23,949 bases of DNA from Cellvibrionaceae bacterium (GCA_027012915.1 JALUYN010000016.1:1-23949); one strand, 5' to 3'. Numbered from the stretch's first letter, positions 15,252-23,541 are shown. The notes: a model not told the origin generated them from the sequence alone. Made by a program: numbers and translations.

Positions 15252-16475
15252 ATGGGAGCGCTAACGGGAGTTCGTGTACTGGACTTGAGCCGGGTGTTGG
15301 CGGGTCCCTGGTGCAGCCAAGTGCTAGCGGATCTTGGTGCTGATGTTGTCAAGGTGGAGCGCATTGGGCGAGGGGATGACACTCGTGCCTGGGGCCCCCC
15401 CTACATGAAGAATGCTGACGGTAAAAATACTCAGGAAACCTCATACTATCAGTCCTCCAATCGCAATAAACGCTCGGTAGCTGTCGATATTGCTACCGAA
15501 AAAGGTCAGGAAATTGTACGTGCGCTCGCTGCCGAGAGCGACGTGCTGTTAGAGAATTTCAAAGCTGGCTCCTTAAAGAAATACGGGCTGGATTACGACT
15601 CACTTTCAAGCCTTAATCCGAGATTGGTCTATTGTTCCATTACGGGGTTTGGTCAGACGGGGCCCCGTGCGCAGGAGCCTGGCTATGATTTTATTATTCA
15701 GGGTATGGGCGGGTTGATGAGCATCACTGGTGAACGTGATGATGTTCAGGGTGGCGGCCCGCAGAAAGTAGGCGTGGCTGTCACCGATGTGATGACGGGC
15801 CTGTATTCGGTTATTGCTATACAGGCAGCGCTACTGGCTCGTGAAAAAACAGGGCGTGGTCAGCATTGCGATATGGCATTACTGGATGTACAGCTGGCTG
15901 CATTGGGTAATCAGAGCCAAAACTACCTAAGTACGGGCATATCACCTGGCCGCTACGGTAATGCGCATGCCAATATCGTGCCCTACAACTCGTTCCATGC
16001 AAGTGATAAGGATTTCATTATCGCCTGTGGCAACGACTCTCAGTTTGCCGCATTGTGCAATGCGATAGAACTGCCCGAATTGTCAGTGGATCCCCGGTTT
16101 TCAAAGAATGAAGATCGCGTCAGGAACAGAGCGGTAATTACTCAGATTCTATCGGACCATTTCAAGCGCGACACAGCGGACGCTTGGGTGAAGAGGATAA
16201 GTAAGGTCAAAGTGCCTGTCGGGCTAATCAATAACATTGCCGATGCATTGGCGGAGCCTCAAGTGGATGCTCGTGGCATGTTAGTCAACATCCCCCACCC
16301 CATGAATCCTGATTTCGAGATGGTTGGGAGCCCAATTAATCTTTCTGATACGCCAGTAGAGTATAAAAGGCCGGCACCACTGCTAGGGCAGGATACGAAT
16401 GATGTGCTTACTGAATACCTTGGCCTTTCACCAGAGCAACTATCGCAATTTAAAAGTGACGGCGTCGTCGGTTAA
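15252..16475 (+). CDS. CaiB/BaiF-type (class III) CoA-transferase
   Basis: The 407-residue protein starts MGALTGVRVLDLSRVLAGPW, the standard opening of the family. It carries RNKRSVAVDI, the LLENFKAGSLKKYGL block, TGFGQTGPRA and the putative catalytic Asp179 in KVGVAVTDVMTGLYS. Class III transferases move CoA from an acyl-CoA donor such as succinyl-CoA to a free acid. Here the enzyme is the natural activator for the pathway, replacing the PcaIJ-like DcaIJ of Acinetobacter. GAGGGG precedes the ATG at 15252. An in-frame ATG at 15210, overlapping the previous stop, is an alternative that would add 14 residues. It lies 33 bases before etfB. Confidence 0.9.
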   Translation: MGALTGVRVLDLSRVLAGPWCSQVLADLGADVVKVERIGRGDDTRAWGPPYMKNADGKNTQETSYYQSSNRNKRSVAVDIATEKGQEIVRALAAESDVLLENFKAGSLKKYGLDYDSLSSLNPRLVYCSITGFGQTGPRAQEPGYDFIIQGMGGLMSITGERDDVQGGGPQKVGVAVTDVMTGLYSVIAIQAALLAREKTGRGQHCDMALLDVQLAALGNQSQNYLSTGISPGRYGNAHANIVPYNSFHASDKDFIIACGNDSQFAALCNAIELPELSVDPRFSKNEDRVRNRAVITQILSDHFKRDTADAWVKRISKVKVPVGLINNIADALAEPQVDARGMLVNIPHPMNPDFEMVGSPINLSDTPVEYKRPAPLLGQDTNDVLTEYLGLSPEQLSQFKSDGVVG

Positions 16476-16508
16476 TCCACTTTTTATGTATATCACTAAG
16501 GATTTTTC

Positions 16509-17258
16509 ATGAAAGTACTTGTCGCGGTGAAGCGCGTCATCGACTACAACGTCAAAATTCGTGTCAAAGCGGATTATTCTGATGTCGACCTTACCAACGT
16601 CAAAATGGCCATGAACCCCTTCTGCGAGATTGCCGTGGAAGAAGCGGTGCGCTTGAAAGAGAAGGGCGTTGCTACGGAAGTGGTCGCCGTGACGGTCGGT
16701 CCCAAAGCGGCCCAGGAACAGCTGCGCACCGCGCTGGCGCTGGGTGCGGATCGCGCCATTCATATTGAGACTGACGAGCGCGCAGAATCCCTGGCCGTGG
16801 CTAAGCTACTGGCCAAAGTGGTCGAAGAGGAACAGCCAGGGTTGGTAGTGTTGGGCAAGCAGGCCATCGATACCGACAACAACCAGGCCGGCCAAATGCT
16901 CGCCGCGCTGACTGGCCTGCCCCAGGGCACCTTTGCCTCGGAAGTTGCGGTCGATGGTGACAAAGTCAACGTCACACGGGAAATCGACGGCGGTCTGCAA
17001 ACCATCGCGCTGACGCTGCCCGCGATTGTCACTACCGACCTGCGCCTCAACGAGCCGCGCTACGCCAAGCTGCCCGACATCATGAAGGCCAAGAAAAAGC
17101 CACTGGATGTGAAAACCCCCGCCGACTTCGGCGTCGAGGTCGCTTCCAAGGTCAGTCTGCTCAAAGTAGAGTCGCCCGCCGAGCGCAAGGGCGGCGTCAA
17201 AGTCGCCTCGGTAGACGAGCTGATCGACAAACTGAAAAACGAAGCCAAGGTTCTTTAA
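16509..17258 (+). CDS. etfB: electron transfer flavoprotein subunit beta
   Basis: The 249-residue protein is full-length EtfB. It opens [20 protein letters not shown], with [16 protein letters not shown] (residues 37-52), [12 protein letters not shown] and the [15 protein letters not shown] segment of the AMP/FAD domain. EtfAB accepts electrons from acyl-CoA dehydrogenases and passes them to ETF-ubiquinone oxidoreductase. AAGGAT lies upstream of the ATG. The GC-rich, regular codon use differs from the preceding transferase gene and resembles core genes. Lying at the end of this operon, it probably serves the acyl-CoA dehydrogenase at 10596, though it may be the cell's general ETF. Confidence 0.96.
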   Translation: MKVLVAVKRVIDYNVKIRVKADYSDVDLTNVKMAMNPFCEIAVEEAVRLKEKGVATEVVAVTVGPKAAQEQLRTALALGADRAIHIETDERAESLAVAKLLAKVVEEEQPGLVVLGKQAIDTDNNQAGQMLAALTGLPQGTFASEVAVDGDKVNVTREIDGGLQTIALTLPAIVTTDLRLNEPRYAKLPDIMKAKKKPLDVKTPADFGVEVASKVSLLKVESPAERKGGVKVASVDELIDKLKNEAKVL

Positions 17259-17328
17259 GGTCGGCTATTTACAACCCGTACTTTGAGACAAGTTCTTTGA
17301 GATAAGCGCTTTGAAAGGAGCTGATTTT

Positions 17329-18255
17329 ATGAGCATTTTGGTACTTGCCGACCTGCATGAAGGCCAGCTGGCCGGTGCGACGGCTTACGTGATTGCGGCC
17401 GCACAACAGATCGGCGGCGATATTGACGTTCTTGTTGCCGGTGAAGGCGTTCAAGCCGCGGCTGAGGCAGCCGCCAAACTCGACGGCGTAAGCAAGGTAC
17501 GTGTCGCGGATAACGTCGTTTACGCCCACCAGCTGGCCGAGCCCATGGGCGCGCTGCTGGTCGAACTGGCCGATGGCTACACCCACGTGCTCGCTAGCGC
17601 CTCCACCACCGGCAAAAACGTGCTGCCGCGTCTGGCGGCCTTGAAAGATGTCAGCCAGCTTTCCGATGTGCTTGCCGTGGATAGCGCTGACACCTTCAAG
17701 CGCCCGATTTACGCCGGCAACGCCATTGCGACCGTCAAGAGCAACGACGTGCTAAAAGTCATCACCGTGCGTACTACCGGCTTTGATGCCGTGGGCGATG
17801 GTGGCAGCGCCACCATTGAAGCTGTTGATACCGTGGTTGACAACGCCCAGTCCAGTTTCGTCAAGCAGGAGCTTGCCGAGTCGGACCGCCCGGAGCTTGG
17901 CGGCGCCAAGGTGGTCATCTCTGGTGGCCGCGGCATGGGCAACGGTGATAACTTCAAGCTGCTTGACGGCATTGCCGACAAGCTAGGTGCGGCGATTGGG
18001 GCTTCGCGGGCGGCCGTTGACGCAGGCTTTGTCCCCAACGATATGCAGGTCGGCCAAACGGGTAAAATCGTCGCGCCGGATCTGTATATCGCCGTGGGCA
18101 TCTCCGGTGCCATCCAGCATCTGGCGGGCATGAAGGACTCTAAGGTGATCGTCGCGATCAACAAGGACGACGAAGCGCCGATTTTCCAGTTCGCCGACTA
18201 CGGCCTGGTAGGCGATCTGTTCGAGTTCCTACCAGAAATCGAAAGCAAAATTTAG
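17329..18255 (+). CDS. etfA: electron transfer flavoprotein subunit alpha
   Basis: The 308-residue protein is full-length EtfA. The N-terminal domain starts [18 protein letters not shown]. The C-terminal FAD domain contains [32 protein letters not shown] and [16 protein letters not shown], followed by [22 protein letters not shown]. The ATG at 17329 has AAAGGAG ten bases upstream; the frame extends six codons further without support. It is 70 bases after etfB. The end of the gene (ESKI, TAG) is normal for the family, yet an insertion sequence remnant begins immediately after the stop codon, so any native terminator has been lost or replaced. Confidence 0.96.
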   Translation: MSILVLADLHEGQLAGATAYVIAAAQQIGGDIDVLVAGEGVQAAAEAAAKLDGVSKVRVADNVVYAHQLAEPMGALLVELADGYTHVLASASTTGKNVLPRLAALKDVSQLSDVLAVDSADTFKRPIYAGNAIATVKSNDVLKVITVRTTGFDAVGDGGSATIEAVDTVVDNAQSSFVKQELAESDRPELGGAKVVISGGRGMGNGDNFKLLDGIADKLGAAIGASRAAVDAGFVPNDMQVGQTGKIVAPDLYIAVGISGAIQHLAGMKDSKVIVAINKDDEAPIFQFADYGLVGDLFEFLPEIESKI

Positions 18256-18503
18256 CAGTGGCGCAGGAATTCGCGAGCGGCGATCAGCACCTCCTCCTGC
18301 TCGGACGTGAGGGTGGCCAGAAGGTTGTGACGCGTGTGTGGTCGGTCATGGACATCATCGCGGTACCGCCAGCGCCGTATGGTCGCGGGTGAAACGCCAT
18401 ACTGGCGTGCCAGCTCGCTATCCGTGATGCTGGAAGGCGCTGCCTGGATCTCGGCACGGATCTTCGGTGTCGTGGTCGCCTGCTTATGCAGCTTGATGTC
18501 CAT
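18252..18503 (-). pseudogene. truncated IS481-family transposase, N-terminal part
   Basis: The 83-residue product MDIKLHKQATTTPKIRAEI... contains the helix-turn-helix of IS481-family transposases, SELARQYGVSPATIRRWR, followed by the characteristic DVHDRPHTRHNLLATLT. Full-length relatives are about 300-340 residues with a DDE catalytic domain. Here the frame stops at a TAA formed by the antisense of the etfA end, so the catalytic domain is absent. It cannot transpose by itself, though the DNA-binding part could still be expressed. Confidence 0.85.
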
Positions 18504-18595
18504 GAACCTGCTCCCGAATGAATGTCTGTAGAAGCTCTCTGGCTGCCAGCAGAGGATAACTCCTATAGCTCATTTGATCATCCGAGACCCTACAG
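18252..18595 (-). mobile_element. IS481-type insertion sequence remnant
   Basis: The segment keeps one end of an IS481-type element: the N-terminal part of its transposase gene and an outer end reading CTGTAGGGTCTCGGATGATC on the minus strand, at about 18576-18595. The other end and most of the transposase are missing. The remnant fills the whole gap between the etfA stop (18253-18255) and the pcaR stop (18596-18598), so transcription from the two sides converges on it. Confidence 0.7.
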
Positions 18596-19423
18596 CTAGG
18601 TATTAACCGTTTGACGGATAAGTTGGGCTTTATCCTGTAATAAGGGCTTATAAATATTTAACAGCATTTCCATATCAACGCGTGCGGCGTTGGTGCTGAT
18701 ATTGATAGCGCCTATTAGCTTGTCATGGATGTCAAATACAGGAACGGCAACTGATCGCAGTCCAGAGTCTAACTCTTGATCAACTATCGAATAACCTTGT
18801 TGGCGTACCTCAACAATGCACCTCTTTAGCTCTTCTTTATCATTGATGGTTTTATCGGTATATCGCTTCAATGAAATGCGTTCCAAATAGGCATTTAGCT
18901 CTGATTCAGTTAATTGCGATAACAGTACGCGACCCATAGATGTATGCGCTGCTGGGAGGCGCGTACCTACTGATAAAGTAATCGCCATTAAGCGATGTGG
19001 TGCCGCAGAGCGTGCCACATAAATGACATCGTCTCCATCCAACACGCCAAGTGAAGATGACTCGCCACTTTGAGTTGTAATATCTTCCAGATATTGTTGT
19101 ATGACGCTGCGGTAATTATTTGCTGAAAGGTATGCGTATCCTAGTTGAAGCACTCTAGGGGCGAGTTCAAAGTAACGCTGATGTTTACGCACATAGCCTA
19201 ATGCGTTCAGCGTTAGCAAGAATCGGCGTGCTTTCGCTCGATTCATACCCGTGCGTGCAGCGACTTCGCTCAACGTCATTTTTGAATGGGAATCATCGAA
19301 GGCCATGATGACTTCCAAGCCACTAGCAAGTGCTGTTACGAAGTCACGGTCATCAGGTTTAAGCGTTTCTACCTGGGGCAAGTCTTCCATTATTGTGCTC
19401 TCATCCAGTGCATACATGGTCAT
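18596..19423 (-). CDS. pcaR: IclR-family regulator, PcaR/PcaU type
   Basis: The 275-residue protein belongs to the PcaR/PcaU/PobR branch. It has RDFVTALASGLEVIMAF, the winged helix MTLSEVAARTGMNRAKARRF and the effector domain with LDGDDVIYVARSA, GTRLPAAHTSMGRVLLS and QELDSGLRSVAVPV. PcaR/PcaU proteins control beta-ketoadipate genes in response to 3-oxoadipate (PcaR) or protocatechuate (PcaU). It is divergent from pcaIJFD, which fits. No clear ribosome binding site precedes the first ATG; an internal ATG at 19390 has GAGAG before it and may be the real start. The gene is noticeably more AT-rich than the pca genes it faces. Its stop codon abuts the IS481 remnant, so the last residues may have been altered by the insertion. 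Confidence 0.88.
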   Translation of the reverse strand: MTMYALDESTIMEDLPQVETLKPDDRDFVTALASGLEVIMAFDDSHSKMTLSEVAARTGMNRAKARRFLLTLNALGYVRKHQRYFELAPRVLQLGYAYLSANNYRSVIQQYLEDITTQSGESSSLGVLDGDDVIYVARSAAPHRLMAITLSVGTRLPAAHTSMGRVLLSQLTESELNAYLERISLKRYTDKTINDKEELKRCIVEVRQQGYSIVDQELDSGLRSVAVPVFDIHDKLIGAINISTNAARVDMEMLLNIYKPLLQDKAQLIRQTVNT

Positions 19424-19440
19424 GTGTTAATTTAGCATAA

Positions 19441-19457
19441 TGTTCGAATACCGAACA
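19441..19457. promoter_or_regulatory. PcaR-type operator upstream of pcaR
   Basis: TGTTCGAATACCGAACA is a perfect inverted repeat with 6-bp arms and a 5-base spacer, 18 bases upstream of the pcaR start. The same arms and spacing recur before pcaI, which supports a single regulator binding both. Its position suggests autorepression of pcaR. Confidence 0.7.
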
Positions 19458-19674
19458 ATTGTGCTTTTGGGCTATCGATGCTTGTTGCATGTGCCCCTTC
19501 CTTATATACCTTGGTAGTAGGAAAGCGCAGGCAAAGTGTGCCTGTGTATGGTGTGTTTATAAATAACATATTGTTATTAAATGGGTTTTTGGTTTCTATA
19601 AGTTGATGTATTGACCCGTCTTTGCAGATATTAGCTCAACAGCAATTTGACCCGGTATGCATTCGACAGTAAGT

Positions 19675-19710
19675 TGTTCGTATAGAGAATCTATGTTCGT
19701 TTCGCGAACA
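19675..19710. promoter_or_regulatory. PcaR/PcaU-type operator upstream of pcaI
   Basis: TGTTCGTTTCGCGAACA (19694-19710) has the same arms and spacing as the pcaR site. A third TGTTCG at 19675-19680 lies 19 bases upstream in direct orientation. A palindrome plus one extra direct repeat is the arrangement described for PcaU in Acinetobacter. The site is 44 bases before the pcaI start and probably mediates induction of pcaIJFD. Confidence 0.7.
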
Positions 19711-19753
19711 AGTTATCCATAAGCAGACAACGATACGCTAAGAGGCATCCATT

Positions 19754-20572
19754 ATGGCCGAGTTTCTCAGCTTGCATGATGCGGTAGCGCGCTACGTCCA
19801 AGACGGCGCCACCGTGACCATGGAAGGCTTTACCCACCTGATTCCGTTTGCCGCCGGTCACGAAGTGATCCGTCAGAAAAAGCGCGACCTGACGTTGATC
19901 CGCATGACCCCCGATATCATCTACGATCAGATGATTGGCGCGGGCTGCGCTAAAAAGGTGATTTTCTCCTGGGGCGGTAACCCTGGAGTGGGTTCGCTGC
20001 ACCGCCTGCGCGATGCGGTTGAGAAAGGCTGGCCGCGCAAAATCGAGATTCTTGAGCATAGCCACGCAGCCATGGCCTGTGCCTTTGAAGCGGGTGCTGC
20101 GGGGTTACCACTGGCTGTTTTTCGTGGCTACATCGGCAGCGAACTGCCCAGTGTCAACGATCAAATCAAATTCATTGAGTGCCCTTTTACTGGGGAGCGC
20201 CTAGCGGCCGTACCGTCGGTGCGCCCGGATGTTTCGATCATTCACGCCCAGCGAGCGGATCGCCAGGGCAACGTGCTGGTAGAAGGGATTGTCGGCGTAC
20301 AGAAAGAGGCAGTGCTCGCCGCCAAGCACAGCATCGTCACAGTGGAAGAGATTGTTGATGACCTAGGGGCTACCCCCAATGCCTGCGTGATTCCCAGCTG
20401 GGCCATCAGCGCCGTCGCGGTGGCCGAGAAAGGCGCGCTGCCGTCTTACACCCACGGCTATTACGGTCGCAGCAACCGTTTCTATAAAGAGTGGGATGCC
20501 ATCGCACGCGACCGCGATACCTTTACTCTGTGGCTCGATGAGAACGTTTACAGTAAAGAGGAGAATAACTAA
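19754..20572 (+). CDS. pcaI: 3-oxoadipate CoA-transferase subunit alpha
   Basis: The 272-residue protein is the A subunit of a class I CoA-transferase. It begins MAEFLSLHDAVARYVQDGAT and has the glycine-rich loop EGFTHLIPFAAGHEVI near residues 24-39. The segments RMTPDIIYDQMIGAG, FSWGGNPGVGSLHR and HAQRADRQGNVLVEG are characteristic of PcaI rather than of ScoA or AtoD. With PcaJ it transfers CoA from succinyl-CoA to 3-oxoadipate. GAGG precedes the ATG. Its TAA overlaps the pcaJ start by one base. In Acinetobacter a PcaIJ homologue, DcaIJ, activates adipate, so this pair might also help there. Confidence 0.94.
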   Translation: MAEFLSLHDAVARYVQDGATVTMEGFTHLIPFAAGHEVIRQKKRDLTLIRMTPDIIYDQMIGAGCAKKVIFSWGGNPGVGSLHRLRDAVEKGWPRKIEILEHSHAAMACAFEAGAAGLPLAVFRGYIGSELPSVNDQIKFIECPFTGERLAAVPSVRPDVSIIHAQRADRQGNVLVEGIVGVQKEAVLAAKHSIVTVEEIVDDLGATPNACVIPSWAISAVAVAEKGALPSYTHGYYGRSNRFYKEWDAIARDRDTFTLWLDENVYSKEENN

Positions 20573-21345
20573 TGAGCCTTGAATATACCTCTTCTGAAAT
20601 GATGTCGGTCACCGCGGCGCGGGCGCTGGAAAACGGCATGACCTGCTTTGTGGGCATCGGCCTGCCCTCGGAAGCTGCCAACCTGGCGCGGCTGACGCAC
20701 GCTCCTGATGTGGTGCTGATTTATGAGTCCGGCACGCTGCAAACCAAACCCGATATTCTGCCGCTCTCCATTGGCGATGGTGAACTGTGCGAATCAGCAT
20801 TGACCACCGTTGCAGTTCCGGAAATGTTCCGCTACTGGCTGCAGGGCGGCAAAGTGGACGTGGGCTTTTTAGGCACCGCGCAAATCGACCGCTTTGCTAA
20901 CCTGAATACCACGCTCATCGGCGATTACAAAGCGCCCAAGGTGCGCCTGCCAGGCGGCGGCGGGGCGCCTGAAATCGCCACCAACGCGGGCGAAGTGTTT
21001 ATCACCCTAAAGCACTCCAAGCGGGCGTTTGTGAAAGACGTCGACTTCGTCACCACACTCGGTTTTGGCCGCGACGGTAAAGGCCGCGATAACGTACCTA
21101 ATATCGGCAAAGGCCCCACCCAGGTGATTACTGATCTATGTGTCATGAAGCCTGATGCCGAGACCAAAGAGCTAGTGGTGGTATCGCTGCATCCCGGAGT
21201 AACCCGCGATGAGGTGATTGACGCCACCGGCTGGGAAATCCGCTTTGCCGAGCAGCTTGAGAGCACGCCCGAGCCCAGCGAAAAAGAGCTGACGATTTTA
21301 CGCGAGCTCAAAGCCCGCACTGAACGGGCCCACGCGGGCGAATAA
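20572..21345 (+). CDS. pcaJ: 3-oxoadipate CoA-transferase subunit beta
   Basis: The 257-residue protein is the B subunit partner of PcaI. It contains FVGIGLPSEAANLARLTHAPD and the catalytic glutamate Glu52 in IYESGTLQTKP, which forms the CoA thioester intermediate. It also shows GFLGTAQIDRFANLNTT, PGGGGAPEIATNA and the late LHPGVTRDEVIDATGW. The length and order pcaI-pcaJ-pcaF-pcaD are normal for the pathway. The one-base TAATG overlap with pcaI implies coupled translation at a 1:1 ratio. The region is GC-rich with codon use like etfBA. Confidence 0.94.
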   Translation: MSLEYTSSEMMSVTAARALENGMTCFVGIGLPSEAANLARLTHAPDVVLIYESGTLQTKPDILPLSIGDGELCESALTTVAVPEMFRYWLQGGKVDVGFLGTAQIDRFANLNTTLIGDYKAPKVRLPGGGGAPEIATNAGEVFITLKHSKRAFVKDVDFVTTLGFGRDGKGRDNVPNIGKGPTQVITDLCVMKPDAETKELVVVSLHPGVTRDEVIDATGWEIRFAEQLESTPEPSEKELTILRELKARTERAHAGE

Positions 21346-21354
21346 GGAGTTGTT

Positions 21355-22563
21355 ATGAGCATGAATAATGTCTATCTCTGCCATCCCCGCCGCACGGCTG
21401 TAGGCCGCTTTGGCGGCACTTTGGCTAGCGTGCGCCCTGATGATTTCGCCGCGTCGATTTTTAAAGCCGTATTAGCCGAAGCGCCAGATCTTGACCCAGC
21501 CGCTATTGAAGAAGTGTTCATGGGTTGCGCTAACCAGGCCGGTGAAGATAACCGCAACGTGGCTCGTATGTCGTCATTGCTAGCGGGGATTCCTACCTCG
21601 GTGCCCGGCACCACCATAAACCGTCTGTGCGGCTCAGGTATGGACGCCGTTGGCACGGCCTTTCGCGCCATTAAAGCTGGTGAGATGGAGCTAGCGCTGG
21701 CAGGCGGTGTGGAGTCCATGTCCCGTGCGCCCTACGTGATGGGCAAGGCCTATAGTGCCTTCGATCGCACTCAAAAAATCGAAGACACCACCATTGGCTG
21801 GCGCTTGGTCAACCCGCTGATGAAGAAAACCTACGGCATTGATTCCATGCCGGAAACGGCAGAAAACGTCGCCGAGCAGTTCGCTATCTCTCGTAAAGAC
21901 CAGGACGCCTTTGCCCTGCGCTCCCAGCAGAAAGCCGCTGCCGCTCAAAAGGCGGGGCGCTTTGCCCAAGAGATCACCGCCATTGAGATCCCTCGTCGCA
22001 AGCAGGAGCCATTGATTTTTGACCAGGACGAGCACCTGCGGGAAACCACGCTTGAGAAGCTCGCTGGCCTACCGACGCCTTTCCGTGAGGGCGGCAGTGT
22101 AACCGCAGGCAATGCTTCTGGTGTCAACGACGGCGCAGCCGCCATGCTGGTGGCCAGCGAATCAGCCGTCAAACAGCACGGCCTGAAGCCAATGGCGAAA
22201 ATCATCGGCATGGCCACGGCTGGCGTTGAGCCGCGCATCATGGGCTATGGGCCGGTACCGGCAGTGCAGAAACTACTCAAGCGCACTGGTATCGCCATGG
22301 ATGATATTGATGTATTTGAGTTTAACGAAGCGTTCGCCGCCCAGGCGTTAGCGTGTATGCGCGACCTTGGCTTGGCTGACGATGACCCGCGCGTTAACCC
22401 GAACGGCGGCGCGATTGCCCTGGGGCACCCGCTGGGCATGTCCGGTGCCCGCCTATTGTTGACCGCCGCTCATGAGTTGCACAACAGCGGTAAGCGCTAC
22501 GCGCTGTGTACCATGTGCGTTGGCGTAGGGCAGGGTATCGCTACGCTGATCGAACGGGTTTAA
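21355..22563 (+). CDS. pcaF: 3-oxoadipyl-CoA thiolase
   Basis: The 402-residue thiolase has the acyl-accepting Cys92 in NRLCGSGMDAVG, His358 in ALGHPLGMSGARL and Cys388 in CTMCVGVGQG, the full catalytic set. The TTINRLCGSGMDAVGTAFRA segment and the gene context place it with PcaF, which cleaves 3-oxoadipyl-CoA to succinyl-CoA and acetyl-CoA. AAGGAG precedes the ATG at 21355. It is the meeting point for the PcaIJ product and for the 3-oxoadipyl-CoA expected from the PaaH-type enzyme encoded at 13681. Confidence 0.95.
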   Translation: MSMNNVYLCHPRRTAVGRFGGTLASVRPDDFAASIFKAVLAEAPDLDPAAIEEVFMGCANQAGEDNRNVARMSSLLAGIPTSVPGTTINRLCGSGMDAVGTAFRAIKAGEMELALAGGVESMSRAPYVMGKAYSAFDRTQKIEDTTIGWRLVNPLMKKTYGIDSMPETAENVAEQFAISRKDQDAFALRSQQKAAAAQKAGRFAQEITAIEIPRRKQEPLIFDQDEHLRETTLEKLAGLPTPFREGGSVTAGNASGVNDGAAAMLVASESAVKQHGLKPMAKIIGMATAGVEPRIMGYGPVPAVQKLLKRTGIAMDDIDVFEFNEAFAAQALACMRDLGLADDDPRVNPNGGAIALGHPLGMSGARLLLTAAHELHNSGKRYALCTMCVGVGQGIATLIERV

Positions 22564-22574
22564 CGGAGGCAGAC

Positions 22575-23363
22575 ATGGCTTTTCATACCATCAACGGTCG
22601 CAGCGTGGCCTACCGACTGCTCGGCGCGGAAGTGAACCCACTTATCGTGCTGGCCCATCCGCTGGGCATGAGTCAGGCGGTATGGGACGACATTATCCCC
22701 CTGCTTCTGTCTCGCTATCGAGTACTGACCTGGGATCTTCCCGGCCACGGCGCTAGCCAGGCGGTTAGCGGCGAGCAGATCACGCCCGCTGATTTAGCCG
22801 CTGAGGCTCTGGCATTGGCAGAACTGGCGGGCGCTGAGCGCTTTCACTTTGCCGGTACGTCCATTGGCGGTGTCGTCGGTCAGCAGTTGATTGCAGAGCA
22901 TAGCGACCGCCTGCTCTCCGCTACGCTGACCAACACTGGCGCAGTGATCGGCAACCCGGATCAATGGAACACCCGCGCAGGCCGCGTGCGCCAGGAAGGC
23001 CTGGCGGCGATGTCTGAAGAGATTGTGCCGCGCTGGTTTGCACCAAAAGCGTTTGAGGCAAGCCTGGCGCTGAAAACGGGCTGGTGCACCCAGATGGGCC
23101 GTGGCGACGATGAGTCCTACGCCCAGCTGTGTGAAATGCTGGGCCGCGATACGTTCACCGGAAAACTAGCTTCTAAGAAAGTCAAAGTGCAGCTATTTGG
23201 TGGCAGTGAGGATATGGCCACCCCGCCCGCGACGCTAGAAGCCCTGGCGGCAGAACTTGATGGCGCGTCGCTGGAGGTTTTTGAAGGTGTTGGCCATGTG
23301 CCATCGGTGGAGGCGCCTGTGCTGTTCGCACAAAAGCTACTTTATTTACTCGCCGCCGATTGA
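22575..23363 (+). CDS. pcaD: 3-oxoadipate enol-lactonase
   Basis: The 262-residue alpha/beta hydrolase has the PcaD pattern. AHPLGMSQAVWDDI forms the oxyanion region, DLPGHGAS follows, and the nucleophile Ser96 lies in GTSIGGVVGQQ. The other triad residues are Asp213 in GGSEDMATPP and His241 in GVGHVPSVEAP. It hydrolyses 3-oxoadipate enol-lactone to 3-oxoadipate. The ATG at 22575 follows GGAGG; the frame's upstream extension overlaps pcaF and is rejected. It is the last gene of the pcaIJFD unit. The fused or adjacent pcaC found in some organisms is absent, as are pcaB and pcaHG, so within this window the only source of its substrate is the CatC at 1500. Confidence 0.93.
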   Translation: MAFHTINGRSVAYRLLGAEVNPLIVLAHPLGMSQAVWDDIIPLLLSRYRVLTWDLPGHGASQAVSGEQITPADLAAEALALAELAGAERFHFAGTSIGGVVGQQLIAEHSDRLLSATLTNTGAVIGNPDQWNTRAGRVRQEGLAAMSEEIVPRWFAPKAFEASLALKTGWCTQMGRGDDESYAQLCEMLGRDTFTGKLASKKVKVQLFGGSEDMATPPATLEALAAELDGASLEVFEGVGHVPSVEAPVLFAQKLLYLLAAD

Positions 23364-23512
23364 GGCGATGAGGCTAATCAGTGGTGTTGCTTACATCACC
23401 TGCTTGCTGGCAATAAGGTAAGGTAGAAATAAGGTCGTGTGAACTCCACAACCGCCAATATGATCGATCAGCAGCGTAAAATGAAGTTGTGACTCAGCAG
23501 TTTTCACCTTTG

Positions 23513-23541
23513 ACATCTCTATGGAGATTCCATAGAGATGT
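23513..23541. repeat. perfect 13-bp inverted repeat with 3-base loop
   Basis: ACATCTCTATGGA (23513-23525) and TCCATAGAGATGT (23529-23541) are exact complements around GAT. It lies 150 bases after pcaD without a T-run. It may be a terminator-like structure, a trace of a mobile element end, or a transcript-stabilising hairpin. Confidence 0.7.

Larger units (their letters stand above)
19424..19753. other. pcaR-pcaI divergent intergenic region
   Basis: These 330 bases are AT-rich and contain no gene. They hold two matching inverted repeats (19441-19457 and 19694-19710), a single half-site (19675-19680) and an AT-only-looking 17-bp palindrome AATAACATATTGTTATT at 19562-19578. A weak promoter, TTCGAC (19662-19667) with GAGAAT (19685-19690) at 17-base spacing, would place the pcaI start within the second operator. 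Confidence 0.6.
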
